The notes under the pieces were generated by a model. The model saw only the letters and a list, made by a program, of their open reading frames with translations, did no database searches and had not been told where the DNA came from. Below, in pieces: positions 31,368-32,800 of a DNA stretch of 32,800 nucleotides. The first letter of the stretch is position 1. Each line of letters starts with the position of its first letter. A program made the position numbers and the translations under genes. Source of the stretch: CAZJBS01 sp964544475 (lineage in GTDB: Bacteria > CLD3 > SB21); contig CAZJBS010000031.1 of NCBI GenBank assembly GCA_964544475.1, forward strand, positions 1 to 32,800, in the 5' to 3' direction.

Positions 31368-32723
31368 ATGCTTGATCAAATTTGGAAGCTGCTGACGACT
31401 TTCACGGAGGAATCTCAAAAGGTCATTCTTGAAAAATGTGCCGAGTATGGTTTTGACACGAAGAGAGGTGTCGTTTCACTTGAAGAGTCATTTGTAAACC
31501 TGATCTATGCACGAAACATATTGCTTGACGCAATTGATAAGAAAAAGCTGATTCAACTCCCAATTACAGTCCAAAAAGACATTCTTGTGATTCTTGAAGA
31601 TTTGTCAAAGTCATTCTCAAATCTGGTTAGCGCAACCGATGAAGTAGAGAATATTGTGGATGGAATTGAAAAACTTAACGTCCACATCTGGCGTTATGGA
31701 CTTCATAACCTATCTGAAGAAGTCTTAGGTTATGCTACAAAAATGAATCAGCTAAAAAATATGGAATTGGAAATCTTAGAATTAAGGAAGAGCCTTAACG
31801 AGGCGCTGAGTAAGAAGAATGAATTACTGGTGCTACTAACGGATGCTCAAGCAAATGTAGAAACTCTTAAAAGTCACGTTGCCGAATCTGAGACTGCAAA
31901 GGATCAAGTTCTGGAAGATAAGAAGGTCTCGGAAACATATAGCCAAAATGCTTCAGCTCTCCTTACAACGATACAGCAAAGTGAACAGCAGAGCAATCAG
32001 CTGTTGGCGACAACAAAGACTGGTAACGCAGAGGTCAAAGCTATTGAAGGGCAAATTAAGGAGTTTTATAAGCAGGTAGATTCCTATCGAAAAAAGATTG
32101 AAGACTCTGCTTCCTTGGCTCAAGTGGTGATTGATGAGAATAAAGGTGAGACAGAAAAATTGATAACTAACCTCCAGTCGCTTGAGTCTTCAATCAAAGT
32201 TCAAATTGAAAAAGCCACTGGATTTACATTGTTCCATTCTTTTCAAAAACGTCAAGAAAAGTTAGCAAAGTCAAAGAATCAGTGGACTATTACTATTTTC
32301 ATTCTGGTGCTAATTTCCATGAGCTTAACTGCTTACATAATTGGGTCTACAGTTTCCTTTGATTATGCCTTCTATCTTAAATTGTCACTTACTCTTCCTA
32401 TAATCTACCTACTTACATTTTGCACTTTGCAGTATAGCAGAGAAAGACGACTCGAAGAAGAGTACGCATTCAAATCAAATATTTCGATATCTCTTAATCC
32501 ATACAAGGAATTGATTGAAAAAATGATCGTAGATCAACCGATTGAGGAGCGTCAAAAGTTTATTGATTTCATGATAGATTCAGTTGGAAAGGTTTTTGAT
32601 TCCCCGACTGATAAGATATTTGAAATTGAGCAGAAGAAAAGTGACAGTGTGAAGCAGCTTGAGAGTGTTCTTGACGCTGTAATAAAACCGCTAGAGCCAA
32701 TTCTCAAGCTACTAAAACATTAA
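31368..32723 (+). CDS. Coiled-coil protein with two TM segments, possible defence gene
   Basis: I recognise no named family for this 451-residue protein. A globular helical region (1-110) is followed by a long coiled coil (about 115-280, MNQLKNMELEILELRKSLNE onward). ATGFTLFHSFQKRQ at about 283-296 is a linker I recall from other coiled-coil membrane proteins in accessory regions. Two hydrophobic helices follow at about 307-326 and 333-354, then YSRERRLEEEYAFKS and a helical C-terminus. This layout recurs in uncharacterised proteins of phage-defence islands and gene cassettes, so a membrane-linked defence role is a reasonable guess, not a finding. The ribosome site is a modest TGAGG. The gene is AT-rich and fills a unit bounded by inverted repeats. 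Confidence 0.75.
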   Translation: MLDQIWKLLTTFTEESQKVILEKCAEYGFDTKRGVVSLEESFVNLIYARNILLDAIDKKKLIQLPITVQKDILVILEDLSKSFSNLVSATDEVENIVDGIEKLNVHIWRYGLHNLSEEVLGYATKMNQLKNMELEILELRKSLNEALSKKNELLVLLTDAQANVETLKSHVAESETAKDQVLEDKKVSETYSQNASALLTTIQQSEQQSNQLLATTKTGNAEVKAIEGQIKEFYKQVDSYRKKIEDSASLAQVVIDENKGETEKLITNLQSLESSIKVQIEKATGFTLFHSFQKRQEKLAKSKNQWTITIFILVLISMSLTAYIIGSTVSFDYAFYLKLSLTLPIIYLLTFCTLQYSRERRLEEEYAFKSNISISLNPYKELIEKMIVDQPIEERQKFIDFMIDSVGKVFDSPTDKIFEIEQKKSDSVKQLESVLDAVIKPLEPILKLLKH

Positions 32724-32727
32724 GTAC

Positions 32728-32785
32728 GCGCAACGCCGTATAATATGTACTTGCCAAGACATCATCTGACAGTTGTGAGTTAAGC
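32728..32785. repeat. Right inverted repeat of the coiled-coil unit and next core box
   Basis: GCGCAACGCCGTATAA (32728-32743) mirrors the left end at 31326-31341. GTTAAGCGACAT at 32779-32790 then matches the core found at the left end of the lipoprotein unit (GTTATGCGACAT, 11 of 12), suggesting that another unit begins here and runs out of the window. Confidence 0.5.
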
Positions 32786-32800
32786 GACATGATCAAACTC

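Noticed and set aside
32738..32785. Complete attC site at the right end of the window
   Set aside because: Outer boxes are present, but the inner sequences do not pair. Only the inverted repeat and the core box are supported.

Overview
The window is bacterial chromosome, moderately GC-rich by eye, with a few AT-rich accessory patches. A signal-peptide protein with a membrane domain, a lipoprotein, a CIRCE-controlled groESL operon and valS with a sigma70-type promoter point to an ordinary bacterium. I cannot assign a phylum from sequence alone, and no rRNA or tRNA gene was seen.

Layout. (1) 1-3396 is an accessory stretch: the 3' part of an HNH endonuclease gene cut by the window edge, a GNAT acetyltransferase and two adjacent SAM methyltransferases. 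(2) 3463-13284 is a catabolic operon, all on +, for complete reductive pyrimidine breakdown. It encodes a CoA-acylating semialdehyde dehydrogenase, a class III aminotransferase, an NCS1 nucleobase permease with an unusual inserted segment, dihydropyrimidinase, beta-ureidopropionase and the PreT/PreA dihydropyrimidine dehydrogenase. Two abutting palindromes upstream look like its promoter/operator. Together these genes would import uracil or thymine, reduce it, open the ring, release beta-alanine, transaminate it and yield acetyl-CoA or propionyl-CoA. (3) 13285-15335 is decayed DNA: a truncated DUF3592-like gene, a broken IS3-family transposase and about six tandem copies of a 147-151 bp repeat.

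(4) 15400-25638 is on the - strand. An arginase gene leads into a signal-peptide protein with a GH2 fold that appears catalytically dead and carries a six-helix membrane domain. pyrE, a YycJ/WalJ-like metallo-hydrolase, a 598-residue unknown protein and a 3-methyladenine DNA glycosylase follow at short spacing. valS comes next with its own good promoter. (5) 25823-28057 is groES-groEL with an upstream CIRCE-type operator and a strong downstream terminator.

(6) 28094 to the window end is an accessory island. A type IV toxin-antitoxin pair (AbiEi/AbiEii) has a toxin broken by an in-frame TAG and lies between two about 143 bp direct repeats. After it come two AT-rich single-gene units: an Asp-rich lipoprotein and a coiled-coil two-TM protein. 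Each is bounded by inverted repeats sharing a GTTATGCGACAT-like core. One boundary (30367-30527) has the R and L box architecture of an integron attC site with a very elaborate central structure. This cassette-like array is the most interesting part of the window.
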